This document shows positions 1 through 7,501 of a stretch of DNA of 64,000 nucleotides, piece after piece. The stretch's first letter is position 1. Every line of letters starts with the position of its first letter. Both the position numbers and the translations under genes were made by a program. Source of the stretch: Ruminococcus sp. UNK.MGS-30 (GTDB taxonomy: Bacteria; Bacillota; Clostridia; Oscillospirales; Ruminococcaceae). The stretch lies in the NCBI GenBank assembly GCA_000980705.1, contig LBCK01000007.1:1-64000 (forward strand), given 5' to 3'. Under the pieces are notes generated by a model that was given only the letters and a program-made list of their open reading frames with translations, did no database searches and was not told where the DNA came from.

Positions 1-60
1 ATTGGAGCAGTAACAATAAACAAACTCATAAAGGTAGCGGAAGAAAATGGATACTTATAA
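1..60 (+). CDS. C-terminal end of an upstream gene (partial)
   Basis: Frame 1 is open from the left edge and ends in TAA at 58-60. It encodes the last 19 residues of a protein ending in KVAEENGYL and overlaps the start of recU by 14 bases, the tight packing seen through this early region. Too little is present to name it. The other two frames look less protein-like. Confidence 0.35.
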   Translation: MGAVTINKLIKVAEENGYL

Positions 61-598
61 GCGTTCGATAAGAGGTCTGCAGAGCAGATCTAACGGGGAA
101 CATTTTGAGGGAATGATAATTGCGGCATCCAGATTCTACGAAGAAAGAGGAATTGCAGCAGTTGATAAAACTCCGGAAGCATTTAAGGTACTGAAGGCAA
201 TGGACAGGAACAGAGGGCAGTTCATCTGCTGTTTCACTAAACAGGCTCAGCCTGATTTCAAAGGAATTCTCATGGATTCAACCATGATCTTGTTCGATGC
301 AAAGCATACGGACAAAGATAAGATTAGCAGGGACGTAGTAACTGCTGAACAGCAGGCGTGCTTTGAAAGGTATATGAAGCTTGGGGCAATGTGCTTTTTG
401 GTTGTGTCTCTGGAATTTAAAGAATTCTACCGGGTTCCGTGGGTGGTATTTCGGGATATGAAGAAAATTTACGGACACAAGTACATGAACCGGGAAGAAC
501 TGGAACCTTACAGGATCAAATATTCAAACGGAGTGGTGAAGTACCTCGATGGTATTGTTCTCCGGGAAAGGAATGAAGATGAAAGTACAGAAGTATGA
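47..598 (+). CDS. recU: RecU-like Holliday junction resolvase
   Basis: A 183-residue protein with the RecU-family pattern: QPDFKG at about residues 68-73, an acidic-x-Lys element (FDAKHT, about 84-89), then a conserved Gln-rich helix, and GAMCFLVVSLEFKEFYRVPW near 113-133. RecU resolves four-way junctions during recombination with a PD-(D/E)xK-type active site; phages use it to process branched replication products. Length is close to the cellular family. The 3' end overlaps the beta-clamp gene by 20 bases, so the two are probably translationally coupled. Assignment is by motif order, not by alignment. Confidence 0.75.
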   Translation: MDTYKRSIRGLQSRSNGEHFEGMIIAASRFYEERGIAAVDKTPEAFKVLKAMDRNRGQFICCFTKQAQPDFKGILMDSTMILFDAKHTDKDKISRDVVTAEQQACFERYMKLGAMCFLVVSLEFKEFYRVPWVVFRDMKKIYGHKYMNREELEPYRIKYSNGVVKYLDGIVLRERNEDESTEV

Positions 599-1643
599 GA
601 TCGCCAGAGTTATTGATAAATTAAAAAGTATTGTGCAGAAGAACGACCAGTTTCCAGCTCTGGGAGGGATTCTGGTAAAGGACGGGTATTTAATCGCCTC
701 CAACTCCGAGATTACAATGAAGGTCAAATTAGAGGCCTCAAAAGGCAGTTATTTTATTATTCCAATGAAAGCCTTTGACTTGATCAAAAATCTACCGGAT
801 GGAGAAATCGACATCAGCGCAACCGACAAGAATGTAGTTATAATCAAGATAGAAGCAATTAAAAACAAATACCAGAGTTATCCTCCGGAAGAATTCAATT
901 TTGATATTACAGAGGATCCGGAAGCCGATGGAGTGGAATTGAATGGTAAAAAGATCATGGAGGCTATAAGTCATGTTATTTATGCAGCAGCTGACGGCGG
1001 TGCGAATACACAGATGACCGGAATTTATTTTGAGGGTACAGACAGCGGAGTTTCCCTTGCCGCACTGGACGGGCACATGGTCGCAGTAGATTCTGTTAAA
1101 GCAGAAGGCGCAAAGGATATGAAGCTGATCGTGCCGAAGGCAACTGCCAAGAAGTTAATCTCCATGGGCGTGATTGATGATGTGACTCTTACATATACCA
1201 AAAACAGTGCGGTATTCAAGTCTGATGAATATACCATTTACACAAGACTGATTGAAGGAAAATACTTTGCTTATCAGAAAATGTTTACCGAAGGCGAGAT
1301 TAATACATGTGCATCAAGAACTGCATTGATCGGCGCAATGACCAGGGCAAAGATGTGTACGGAAGAGAAGCAGCCGGCGGTATTCCAGATAGAAGACGAT
1401 GTGCTGAATATCAGTATCCGGGATAAGCTAGCAGACTATCAGGAACAGGTACCGCTCCAGGAAACCGTATGCAAATCCATACGGTTGGGATTCGATTCAA
1501 GACTGGTCCTGGAAACATTGAAAGCCTTCACCTGTGACAATATTGCACTGGGCTTCACCAGCCCACGAACACCGATGATTGTGGAAGCAGAGGACAGCGA
1601 CATGAAAGCTATGGTGCTTCCGGTAGCGATAAGGGAGGTTTAA
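579..1643 (+). CDS. dnaN: DNA polymerase III beta subunit-like sliding clamp
   Basis: About 354 residues, the usual clamp length. The middle carries RLIEGKYFAYQK (around 224-235), matching the DnaN signature where the clamp reads RLIDGKFPDY, and the C-terminus ends with PMIV...MVLPVAIREV, like the terminal strand of DnaN. The clamp encircles DNA and tethers polymerase. An in-frame ATG at 549 exists, but an AAAGGA Shine-Dalgarno at 567-572 fits ATG 579 with six-base spacing. A phage-encoded clamp suggests partly independent replication, though no polymerase is visible in this window. Confidence 0.8.
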   Translation: MKVQKYEIARVIDKLKSIVQKNDQFPALGGILVKDGYLIASNSEITMKVKLEASKGSYFIIPMKAFDLIKNLPDGEIDISATDKNVVIIKIEAIKNKYQSYPPEEFNFDITEDPEADGVELNGKKIMEAISHVIYAAADGGANTQMTGIYFEGTDSGVSLAALDGHMVAVDSVKAEGAKDMKLIVPKATAKKLISMGVIDDVTLTYTKNSAVFKSDEYTIYTRLIEGKYFAYQKMFTEGEINTCASRTALIGAMTRAKMCTEEKQPAVFQIEDDVLNISIRDKLADYQEQVPLQETVCKSIRLGFDSRLVLETLKAFTCDNIALGFTSPRTPMIVEAEDSDMKAMVLPVAIREV

Positions 1644-1645
1644 AT

Positions 1646-1849
1646 ATGATCGAGATTATATCAGTAAAAGATATCAAAGACGCAACACCGGAGGAACTTG
1701 CAAATCTTCGCCGGAAGGGACTTCTTCCGGCAGAAGGAACCAGGAGAACATCTGGAAGACCTCTCAGCCCGTATGAGCGAACCAGAGCACAGGTGGCTGC
1801 TACTGGAAACAGATGGGCAATGGAAAACTTTATTGCCACGCACAGCTGA
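1646..1849 (+). CDS. Small hypothetical protein (67 aa)
   Basis: Good ribosome site (GGAGG) seven bases before ATG 1646. The protein is basic and has a short helical start (KDIKDATPEELANLRRKG) followed by an Arg-, Ser- and Pro-rich stretch. It has no recognised domain. It sits directly behind the clamp gene with a two-base gap and is probably co-transcribed with it. Confidence 0.6.
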   Translation: MIEIISVKDIKDATPEELANLRRKGLLPAEGTRRTSGRPLSPYERTRAQVAATGNRWAMENFIATHS

Positions 1850-1864
1850 AAGGGGATGAAATAA

Positions 1865-2071
1865 ATGAATTTGTATAGATATTATCAGCATGATGGATTC
1901 CGATGCGAAACTATAGTCGGAATTGTTAAAGCAAAAGACATGCAAGAGGCTGAAAAAATCGTAAAAAACCATTACGAAAAAGCATATCGAGGAGAATTCC
2001 AGCGCGATGGTTGGAAGCTGGAAGAAGTTGAGTTTTCCGATGATGGATGCAGCGAAATTTATTACGGGTGA
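1865..2071 (+). CDS. Small hypothetical protein (68 aa)
   Basis: ATG preceded by AAAGGGGATGA. The sequence begins MNLYRYYQHDGF and continues with an amphipathic helix (AKDMQEAEKIVKNHYEKAY) and an acidic tail. This layout, a short beta segment then a helix, is common in small phage early proteins of unknown role. No catalytic motif or metal-binding cysteines are visible. Confidence 0.55.
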   Translation: MNLYRYYQHDGFRCETIVGIVKAKDMQEAEKIVKNHYEKAYRGEFQRDGWKLEEVEFSDDGCSEIYYG

Positions 2072-2076
2072 TTAAT

Positions 2077-2328
2077 ATGGCGAAGGCGTTATATAACTTA
2101 TGCAAAAGGAATGGGACAGTGATGGAGTACTCCATCACTGGATCCGAAGTAGCTGAATTGATTAGCTGCAAAAAGCAGGATGTTTATAATTCTGCGAGCT
2201 ACGGTCAGATGATCCGGAAAGAATTTTACGTTGAAGTTGTAGACCGGCCACTGAGCCGAACGAAAGATCTTACATTACTTTTGGAATATGACCGGGTTTG
2301 TAGAGAAATTCTTGAGAGGTGTGGATGA
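2077..2328 (+). CDS. Small hypothetical protein, possible DNA-binding (83 aa)
   Basis: The reading frame is open from 2047, but the ATG at 2077 (MAKALYNL) has a GGGTGA ribosome site and avoids overlapping the previous gene. A segment around residues 15-40 (SITGSEVAELISCKKQDVYN) resembles a short helix-turn-helix, so a DNA-binding role is possible. The stop shares bases with the next start (ATGATG), suggesting coupling. Confidence 0.5.
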   Translation: MAKALYNLCKRNGTVMEYSITGSEVAELISCKKQDVYNSASYGQMIRKEFYVEVVDRPLSRTKDLTLLLEYDRVCREILERCG

Positions 2329-2552
2329 TGAAAGTATATAAAGCGGTGCATGAGAGAGAAAACAAGTGCAAGGAATTGCACAAAGAGATGAATATGAATG
2401 TAGGCCCGACCAGACTGGTCCAGCCGGATTTTTACCTGTTGGTCGATGTGGATGACCTGCAGAAACAGGTGAATACCTTGGAAAATGAAGTTCATCGCAT
2501 GAAAAGAGTAGAAGCAAGGAGGAAATGGCGTTATGGAAGAAAAAATCATTAA
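2328..2552 (+). CDS. Small helical hypothetical protein (74 aa)
   Basis: Start chosen at ATG 2328, six bases after AGGTG; GTG 2319 and ATG 2325 are in frame upstream. The product is charged and helical, ending in a coiled-coil-like segment (DDLQKQVNTLENEVHRMKR). No domain is recognised. It overlaps its neighbours by 1 and 20 bases within the early operon. Confidence 0.5.
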   Translation: MKVYKAVHERENKCKELHKEMNMNVGPTRLVQPDFYLLVDVDDLQKQVNTLENEVHRMKRVEARRKWRYGRKNH

Positions 2553-2850
2553 GATTATGCAATTGGTCCAGATAAAGAAAGACAATACAGTTGAATTTCC
2601 GGAAGAGGCTAGGAAACTGATTCGTGAGGTGGCAGAAAAATGCAGAAAATTGCCGGTTTATAAGGACAATACAGATAAAGTGGATACCTATAAGGGTAGC
2701 ATTACAGCAGGAGAGATATATTTGGATATGTGTCTGAAAATTGTTAATGCACCTACACAGATTCATAGGATGGTGACTCCTAAGATGATGCTCCCGCTCA
2801 TTGATGATAAGTTGCAGGAGGAATTTAAAGAAACGGAGGCGAGAGAATGA
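2533..2850 (+). CDS. Hypothetical early protein (105 aa)
   Basis: Acidic, mostly helical protein in the middle of a string of overlapping early genes. AAGGAGG lies just upstream of ATG 2533. No motif is recognised. The last four bases form an ATGA overlap with the next gene at 2847, which supports translation of both. Confidence 0.55.
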   Translation: MEEKIIKIMQLVQIKKDNTVEFPEEARKLIREVAEKCRKLPVYKDNTDKVDTYKGSITAGEIYLDMCLKIVNAPTQIHRMVTPKMMLPLIDDKLQEEFKETEARE

Positions 2851-3221
2851 GCCGAATAAAAAGCAGATTATCTGCATACCGTGATTATTTAAGACCGCTG
2901 GTAATGGAAGGCAAGCCAATGTCGTCAGAAGATGTTTTAGTTATGATTCAACAGCTACAGGATGATCTGAAGAAAGATGAAAGACCAAAACTTACAAAAA
3001 TTGAGAAATGTTTTGTCGAATCTTTGAATGATAAATGGGATTACTTATGCAGAAATAGCAACGGAGAATTGGAAGCTGTTAAAAGAACATTCACTCTATT
3101 CGCTGTAAATTCTGAGAGCCTAAATTTAAAAGATGTAACAAAAGCCAAGTTTGATTTTATCGCAGATGACGGAAGAAGATGGTTAATTTCTGAATTGAAA
3201 GAATTTGAGGTGGAAGTATAA
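2847..3221 (+). CDS. Hypothetical early protein (124 aa)
   Basis: Starts in the ATGA overlap with the previous gene. The N-terminal half is helical (residues 1-60); the C-terminal half reads as a small alpha/beta fold ending in RRWLISELKEFEVEV. The 3' end overlaps a Cys-rich frame by four bases (ATAA), discussed in the next entry. Function unknown. Confidence 0.55.
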   Translation: MSRIKSRLSAYRDYLRPLVMEGKPMSSEDVLVMIQQLQDDLKKDERPKLTKIEKCFVESLNDKWDYLCRNSNGELEAVKRTFTLFAVNSESLNLKDVTKAKFDFIADDGRRWLISELKEFEVEV

Positions 3222-3463
3222 GCCGGGATGATTACGCTTTTCCTTGCGCTGGCTGCCTTTGCGACCATTGTGCGAACAATCTGTACAGTTCAGACCAAAT
3301 GGCAGGAGAAGCAAAGATATTTTGCTATGTTTGCGAGGAATGTCGATACTATGATGGGGACTTAAAAAATAAAGATATGAGATGTAAGCAGTGCGAAAAC
3401 TATATTGTGACAAATGAACATGCTGAACGTTTGAGAAAAAAGATAAAGGTGGTAAAGAAATGA
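3218..3463 (+). CDS. Cys-rich putative zinc-binding protein with apparent ATA start
   Basis: Downstream of a stop at 3206-3208 this frame stays open to TGA at 3461-3463 and encodes about 81 residues with clustered cysteines: CAGCLCDHC, CYVCEEC and CKQC. That spacing suggests one or two zinc ribbons. The natural start position, a four-base overlap with the previous stop and four bases behind GGTGGAAGT, reads ATA instead of ATG. The only in-frame ATG (3299) would delete the first Cys cluster and has no ribosome site. Either ATA is used, translation couples from upstream, or the start is mutated. An alternative 45-codon hydrophobic frame at 3228-3365 overlaps it. Confidence 0.5.
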   Translation: MSRDDYAFPCAGCLCDHCANNLYSSDQMAGEAKIFCYVCEECRYYDGDLKNKDMRCKQCENYIVTNEHAERLRKKIKVVKK

Positions 3464-3774
3464 TAAAGATTAAGGAGAAACGTATGCAGAGTTATGTCCT
3501 TAGAGCCAGAAAAATGGTCCAAGAAGGAAAAAACAAAGAAGGGGCAGAAATGCTTAGTGAAGGCTTGAACTATTACAGTAAAAATATCATTAAAGCTCTT
3601 ACGCCATATGCAACTGCAGACGCCGGAATTATTTCTATGGTCCTGCGCAACTTGGCAGATGGTATCGAAAAGGATAATCCAGGAGCAAAAGAACTTCGCA
3701 TGTGGGCAGAAAACAACACCACAAAACCTGAATTGCAAGAAACAATTAAGGTAAAAAAACCCAATATGAGGTAG
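3460..3774 (+). CDS. Hypothetical helical protein (104 aa)
   Basis: Begins in an ATGA overlap with the Cys-rich gene, which supports both. The protein is Lys-rich and helical (RARKMVQEGKNKEGAEMLSE near 15-34), followed by a moderately hydrophobic segment around residues 45-70. No domain recognised. Confidence 0.55.
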   Translation: MIKIKEKRMQSYVLRARKMVQEGKNKEGAEMLSEGLNYYSKNIIKALTPYATADAGIISMVLRNLADGIEKDNPGAKELRMWAENNTTKPELQETIKVKKPNMR

Positions 3775-3777
3775 AAA

Positions 3778-4323
3778 ATGACAAGAACTGAAACAACCAA
3801 ATTCCTCGGAAAATTACTTACAGATACTCGCCTCGGAGGGGCTGGCTCGCACTGGGCCAGAGAGGTTAGTATTGATCCATGGACACCGAAGGCAAGGCGG
3901 GTGGACTACATGGAATTTTCTCCGGCGAATCAATGCTCTGTGTCAGGAATAGAAAAAGGCATATTCACCTGCTATGAAATCAAGAGCTGCAAAGAGGATG
4001 TTTATAGCGGTAATGGTTTGAATTTCTTTGGGGAAAAGAATTACATTGTAACTACGATGGCGTGTTACAAAGACATTCTGCCAGATTTCCGGAGTGGCAA
4101 ATTTGCTAATTACATGAGCGAAAAGCACCCGGATTCATCAATTTATTACGGCGTTATGGTTGCTATTCCGTTTTGGGGAGAAGCAACGGAAGAATTCAAT
4201 GATCCCACACCATTAAGCGAGGATAGAAACTGGAAGTTGGAAATTGTATTGCCTTGCAGGCAGGGGATAAGAACGAAGTCTATGACAGAATTACTATTCT
4301 GCATGCTGCGGAGTGGGCGTTGA
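3778..4323 (+). CDS. MmcB-like / PD-(D/E)xK nuclease-like protein
   Basis: A 181-residue protein whose core RRVDYMEFSP (about 40-49) then FTCYEIKSCKEDVYS (about 62-76) has the D...ExK spacing of PD-(D/E)xK nuclease folds, followed by GLNFFGEKNYIV. MmcB-type proteins are DNA-repair-associated members of this fold. The catalytic candidates are Asp in RVDYM and Glu/Lys in YEIK. It lies three bases after the previous stop. A role in phage DNA repair or processing is inference. Confidence 0.5.
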   Translation: MTRTETTKFLGKLLTDTRLGGAGSHWAREVSIDPWTPKARRVDYMEFSPANQCSVSGIEKGIFTCYEIKSCKEDVYSGNGLNFFGEKNYIVTTMACYKDILPDFRSGKFANYMSEKHPDSSIYYGVMVAIPFWGEATEEFNDPTPLSEDRNWKLEIVLPCRQGIRTKSMTELLFCMLRSGR

Positions 4324-4337
4324 GAGGAGGAATTAAG

Positions 4338-5264
4338 ATGGCAATATTCCATAAAACATTGCAGTATCATGAAGATACAACGGAGAAAAGAGATATTTCT
4401 CAGGAAGATATAGAATTTCTGAAGAAATTGCAGCTTGAAATGAATACTCAGGACACAACAGGAACAGCGGATCCTCGCTTCTGGGTTATTAAAGGTAGCG
4501 AGAGAGTGATCAATAATGAGGATCCGGACGAGCTGTGCTTACAAGTAGATGGAAGCACAGTTACAAGCACGACGGAAGAAACGGTGAAGTATCTCAATGA
4601 TAACATCTTGCCAGACTGCAATATCGATAGAGGCTGCAAAATTGAAACAGGGTATACAGGGGATTTTAAACTGACGTACACGGAAGATGGAGAAGAAGAG
4701 TATGATGATTTGTCAACGCAGGAAGTGAATGAATTTCTTGCCAACAATGGACATGATGATACCATGATAATTGGTATTTCGATCAGACCATTTATGTACC
4801 CAAACACGATGTTTCTTACAGAGAAAGAAGCCAGGGAACATCTTAAGAGAAATTATTATCATTACTCAGAAGACGCACATACATATTGCATGGTTGCGTG
4901 GAGATCCCCGGAAGTAGAAAAATTATGGAAGATATTACGGGAAACAAAATGGGATTGCAAAGACAAAGAGCTTGAAAGCCATGAAGAAAAGTACATTCTG
5001 CATTACTGTATTTCTCTCATGCAGGAGCTGGTCGGATGTTTCGAAGAATGGTACAGATGGGTACATGGAGAAAATGCAATAGAAGAGCTGAGTGAAGAAG
5101 AAAGGTTCTGCTATAACATGTCGTATTTCCATATCGTTCAGGAATTGTTCTTGTTCAGGACATATCATTCCGGAGGGACATCAACGATGGCAAAATGCAG
5201 ACAGCTTGGCGTTGATAGCAGTGAAAACATTGAATTCAAATTTGAAGAAGGGGATATCGAATGA
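4338..5264 (+). CDS. Hypothetical acidic early protein (308 aa)
   Basis: The frame is open from 4254, but ATG 4338 follows a strong GAGAGGAGG site and begins MAIFHKTLQYHEDTTEK. The protein is rich in Glu and aromatic residues, with no metal-binding cluster or ATPase motif visible. It is the longest gene of the early small-gene block and ends in an ATGA overlap with the next gene. Function unknown. Confidence 0.6.
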   Translation: MAIFHKTLQYHEDTTEKRDISQEDIEFLKKLQLEMNTQDTTGTADPRFWVIKGSERVINNEDPDELCLQVDGSTVTSTTEETVKYLNDNILPDCNIDRGCKIETGYTGDFKLTYTEDGEEEYDDLSTQEVNEFLANNGHDDTMIIGISIRPFMYPNTMFLTEKEAREHLKRNYYHYSEDAHTYCMVAWRSPEVEKLWKILRETKWDCKDKELESHEEKYILHYCISLMQELVGCFEEWYRWVHGENAIEELSEEERFCYNMSYFHIVQELFLFRTYHSGGTSTMAKCRQLGVDSSENIEFKFEEGDIE

Positions 5265-5707
5265 ATTACTACAAGGTTACGATTATCTCAACGTGCAGCG
5301 TATATACGCAAGAAGGACGAGAAATTTTAAAGGATGTAGATACTGAAATCACGCTAAGGGGAGTGCGAGAAGAAGATTTATACCATTTTATTTCGCCAGA
5401 GCCTGAAAAAAGATATAAAGGTGTTTCAGCAGGTGATTTGAAATCAATACTATTGATTGATACGCCGAAATCTTGTAGAGAATGTTACTTCCAGAAAGGA
5501 CTGACAGTTTATGGTTATGCGTGTGGCCTTGAAAATAAGATGAATGAAGATGCTCGCTGTAGGCCGGATTGGTGCCCACTGATACCATTTCCGGAACGCC
5601 ATATAGCTCCGAAAACTGCAACGGGGTATGAAATTGGTTATGAAGATGGATGGAACGAATGCTTAGAGAAAATGATGAGAGGTGCAAAGCGAAAGGATGG
5701 TTTTTAA
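5261..5707 (+). CDS. Hypothetical protein with Cys-rich centre (148 aa)
   Basis: Coupled to the previous gene by ATGA. The centre has CRECYFQKG, then CGL and CRPDWCPLIPFPERH (about residues 69-111); this spacing is seen in small phage proteins thought to bind zinc. The C-terminus (GYEIGYEDGWNECLEKM) is an amphipathic helix. No enzymatic role assigned. Confidence 0.55.
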   Translation: MNYYKVTIISTCSVYTQEGREILKDVDTEITLRGVREEDLYHFISPEPEKRYKGVSAGDLKSILLIDTPKSCRECYFQKGLTVYGYACGLENKMNEDARCRPDWCPLIPFPERHIAPKTATGYEIGYEDGWNECLEKMMRGAKRKDGF

Positions 5708-5713
5708 GGAATT

Positions 5714-5956
5714 ATGTTAAAAAAATATGCGCTGAAAATGGGAGTAAGACCTTGCCCTTTCTGCGGGAAATATCCGACAATAGAAGGATTTTCAGATAAT
5801 CCAGGAATGTATGCAATCAGCTGCGGGGGAATCGAGAGCAATAAACAAAGAATTGGAGACCTTACAACAGAATGTGATCTCACATCATTTGCTGGAAAAA
5901 ACATAGCGAGCGTAATAGAGGCTTGGAACAAATATTGTGAAGAAACAGAGAGGTGA
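5714..5956 (+). CDS. Lar-like restriction alleviation family protein
   Basis: An 80-residue protein with the family hallmark RPCPFCGKYP near residue 13, a central CGG turn, and the terminal helix VIEAWNKYCEE, where family members end in a similar AWN motif. Named members (Lar of Rac) modulate type I restriction, but most homologues have not been tested, so an anti-restriction role is family-based inference. The stop overlaps a GTG start of the next small frame (GTGA). Confidence 0.6.
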   Translation: MLKKYALKMGVRPCPFCGKYPTIEGFSDNPGMYAISCGGIESNKQRIGDLTTECDLTSFAGKNIASVIEAWNKYCEETER

Positions 5957-6069
5957 ACGACTTTGAGAAGCTTGGAAAAAATATTGGAGAATCAGTGTAT
6001 TTGGAACCATCAGGTGAGATTTCCGTCACATACGGCAATGATCAAATTGCCAGATTGCGGAACCAGTAG
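5953..6069 (+). CDS. Small hypothetical protein (38 aa), GTG start
   Basis: GTG at 5953 forms a four-base GTGA overlap with the stop of the Lar-like gene. The product (starting VNDFEKLGKNIGES and ending NDQIARLRNQ) has ordinary protein-like composition and occupies DNA that the alternative long frame of the next gene would cover with a less plausible N-terminus. There is no separate ribosome site, so expression would depend on coupling. Confidence 0.4.
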   Translation: MNDFEKLGKNIGESVYLEPSGEISVTYGNDQIARLRNQ

Positions 6070-6310
6070 TGTCATTTGGGATTGCATGAATGGCTACGAA
6101 CATGTATCGGTTTCGCCGAAAAAGAGATGTAATATCCCAACCTGGAATGATATGTGCGTATTAAAAGACATTTTCTTTGGTGAGGAAGAGGAAGTGTATC
6201 AGATTCACCCAAAGAAGAGCCGACATGTAAATTGTGTTGAAAACTGCCTGCATTTATGGAAACCAATAGGGCATGAAATTGATGAATTAGTAAAGAGAGA
6301 AGGTGAATAA
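6038..6310 (+). CDS. DUF7694-like protein (90 aa)
   Basis: The conserved part starts at MIKLPDCG and contains GYEHVSVSP, PTWNDMCVLK and CLHLWKPIG, a pattern typical of this phage protein family of unknown function. The frame is open back to a TTG at 5963 with a nearby AGGTGA, giving 115 residues, but that N-terminus overlaps the small GTG gene and looks non-native. The family link comes from pattern memory only. Confidence 0.6.
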   Translation: MIKLPDCGTSSVIWDCMNGYEHVSVSPKKRCNIPTWNDMCVLKDIFFGEEEEVYQIHPKKSRHVNCVENCLHLWKPIGHEIDELVKREGE

Positions 6311-6631
6311 ATGAGAAATGTATTATTTTATATTGCAGGAGCTGCTACAGTAGGAGTGTTTTTTACATTATGGTGCGCGGTAGCAGTACAAAGAGTGAGA
6401 AAAGAAAGTGAAGCATCCAAGTACGGAGAGCTTTGTGCGAGGATTCAGAAACAGATCGATGAAACAAGAATGAGGATATCTTCTGTGAAAATGCAGCTTC
6501 ATATAGCAGATCATGCTCTGGATCAGGCGTTGCTTCAGTGGAAGTATGAGTATTTGATGAAACAGGAACAATGGCTTATAGAACTGATGTGCGGAAAAAT
6601 AGAAGAAGAAAAGCAGGAGGAAAAGCAATGA
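6311..6631 (+). CDS. Membrane-anchored coiled-coil protein (106 aa)
   Basis: One N-terminal membrane segment (about residues 4-27, VLFYIAGAATVGVFFTLWCA) is followed by a long charged helix predicted to coil. It would sit on the inner face of the membrane with most of the protein cytoplasmic. It starts two codons after the previous stop behind AAGGTGAATAA. Role unknown. Confidence 0.55.
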   Translation: MRNVLFYIAGAATVGVFFTLWCAVAVQRVRKESEASKYGELCARIQKQIDETRMRISSVKMQLHIADHALDQALLQWKYEYLMKQEQWLIELMCGKIEEEKQEEKQ

Positions 6632-6849
6632 AATGTAGTATTAGCACATATTATAAAATTTTAGATGCGGAGCTGTATGACTTTGATGATGGCTATATGC
6701 AGCTGAATGTCGATATTGATACAAAAAACATCGATCTTGAAGAATATGTAAGCATGCAGAAAAAGAGCATTGCGGATATGTGCAATGTGCCGGAAGAAAA
6801 GGTAATTCCAATATCTCGATTAGAGTATGAAACATATACAGACGAGTAA
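6628..6849 (+). CDS. Small hypothetical protein (73 aa)
   Basis: ATG 6628 overlaps the previous stop (ATGA) and has AGGAGG upstream; the frame is open from 6571 but the earlier start lacks a ribosome site. Acidic protein with alternating strands and a helix (EEYVSMQKKSIADMCNV). No domain recognised. Confidence 0.55.
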   Translation: MKCSISTYYKILDAELYDFDDGYMQLNVDIDTKNIDLEEYVSMQKKSIADMCNVPEEKVIPISRLEYETYTDE

Positions 6850-6864
6850 AGAAAGGAAGCCCAT

Positions 6865-7077
6865 ATGTACAGTAAATGCCAGAAGTGTGGAAAGAAACTG
6901 ACGGATCCGGAAAGCATCAAAAGGGGATATGGTCCGGAATGCTGGAATAGCCTAACTGCACATTATTACCGGAGCCCTGTTGACTGGGAAAACTACAGAG
7001 TACCTGGGCAGATGAACATCGAGGATTTTTTGAATATGGGAGGTGGGGACAATGGCGATAAGAAAGATATGCCCTGA
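6865..7077 (+). CDS. DUF6011-like zinc-finger protein (70 aa)
   Basis: The N-terminus CQKCGKKLTDPESIKRGYGP followed by ECW matches the DUF6011 pattern, a treble-clef-like Cys4 motif common in phage and plasmid genes. The rest (NIEDFLNMGGG) is short and variable. Nucleic-acid or protein binding is likely but untested. Confidence 0.65.
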   Translation: MYSKCQKCGKKLTDPESIKRGYGPECWNSLTAHYYRSPVDWENYRVPGQMNIEDFLNMGGGDNGDKKDMP

Positions 7078-7282
7078 ATGCGGGCAGCAGTACGGCACCA
7101 GACCAGCAGTGTCGAGAAAGGATAGGAAAACAGAAATATGTCCTGACTGTGGAACAAAGCAGGCACTTGACACTGTGAGAGATTTGTTGGGACCGGAAAT
7201 GACCGATCAGCAATGGGAAGGATATAAAAGCGGATTTTTAAAAAGGTCGAGGGAGGGACAGCATGGACAGAACACTTTATAA
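7052..7282 (+). CDS. Small zinc-ribbon protein (76 aa)
   Basis: ATG 7052 follows GGAGGTG by six bases; an in-frame GTG at 7043 is less well placed. Two CxxC pairs (CPECG near residue 7 and CPDCG near 31) form a zinc ribbon. The gene overlaps both neighbours. Function unknown. Confidence 0.55.
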   Translation: MAIRKICPECGQQYGTRPAVSRKDRKTEICPDCGTKQALDTVRDLLGPEMTDQQWEGYKSGFLKRSREGQHGQNTL

Positions 7283-7493
7283 TGCCAGCGGGTGTAAGGA
7301 TAAGACCGCTCATGATGCGATTTGTTCTGCATCAAAACCGCAGACACAGGTTTTCAGATCTGACTGGACGCGGAGAGACAACGAGGCAGATATGTTCGTA
7401 AAGATGGTGAAACGTCTGGCAAAAGGATTTAATTTTAAACTTTGCGACAGAATTCGATTTGAGGATCCGGAAACAGGAAAGAAATATTTGTGA
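7263..7493 (+). CDS. Small hypothetical protein (76 aa)
   Basis: ATG 7263 behind GGGAGGGACAGC. Basic protein beginning MDRTLYNASGCKDKTAHDAI. No recognised domain. It overlaps the previous gene by 20 bases and lies just before the putative late regulator. Confidence 0.5.
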   Translation: MDRTLYNASGCKDKTAHDAICSASKPQTQVFRSDWTRRDNEADMFVKMVKRLAKGFNFKLCDRIRFEDPETGKKYL

Positions 7494-7501
7494 GGTATGG
7501 C

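Noticed and set aside
3228..3365. 45-codon hydrophobic frame as the gene in the 3.2-3.46 kb gap
   Set aside because: It overlaps the Cys-rich frame, which has better protein features and a coupled end; kept only as an alternative.
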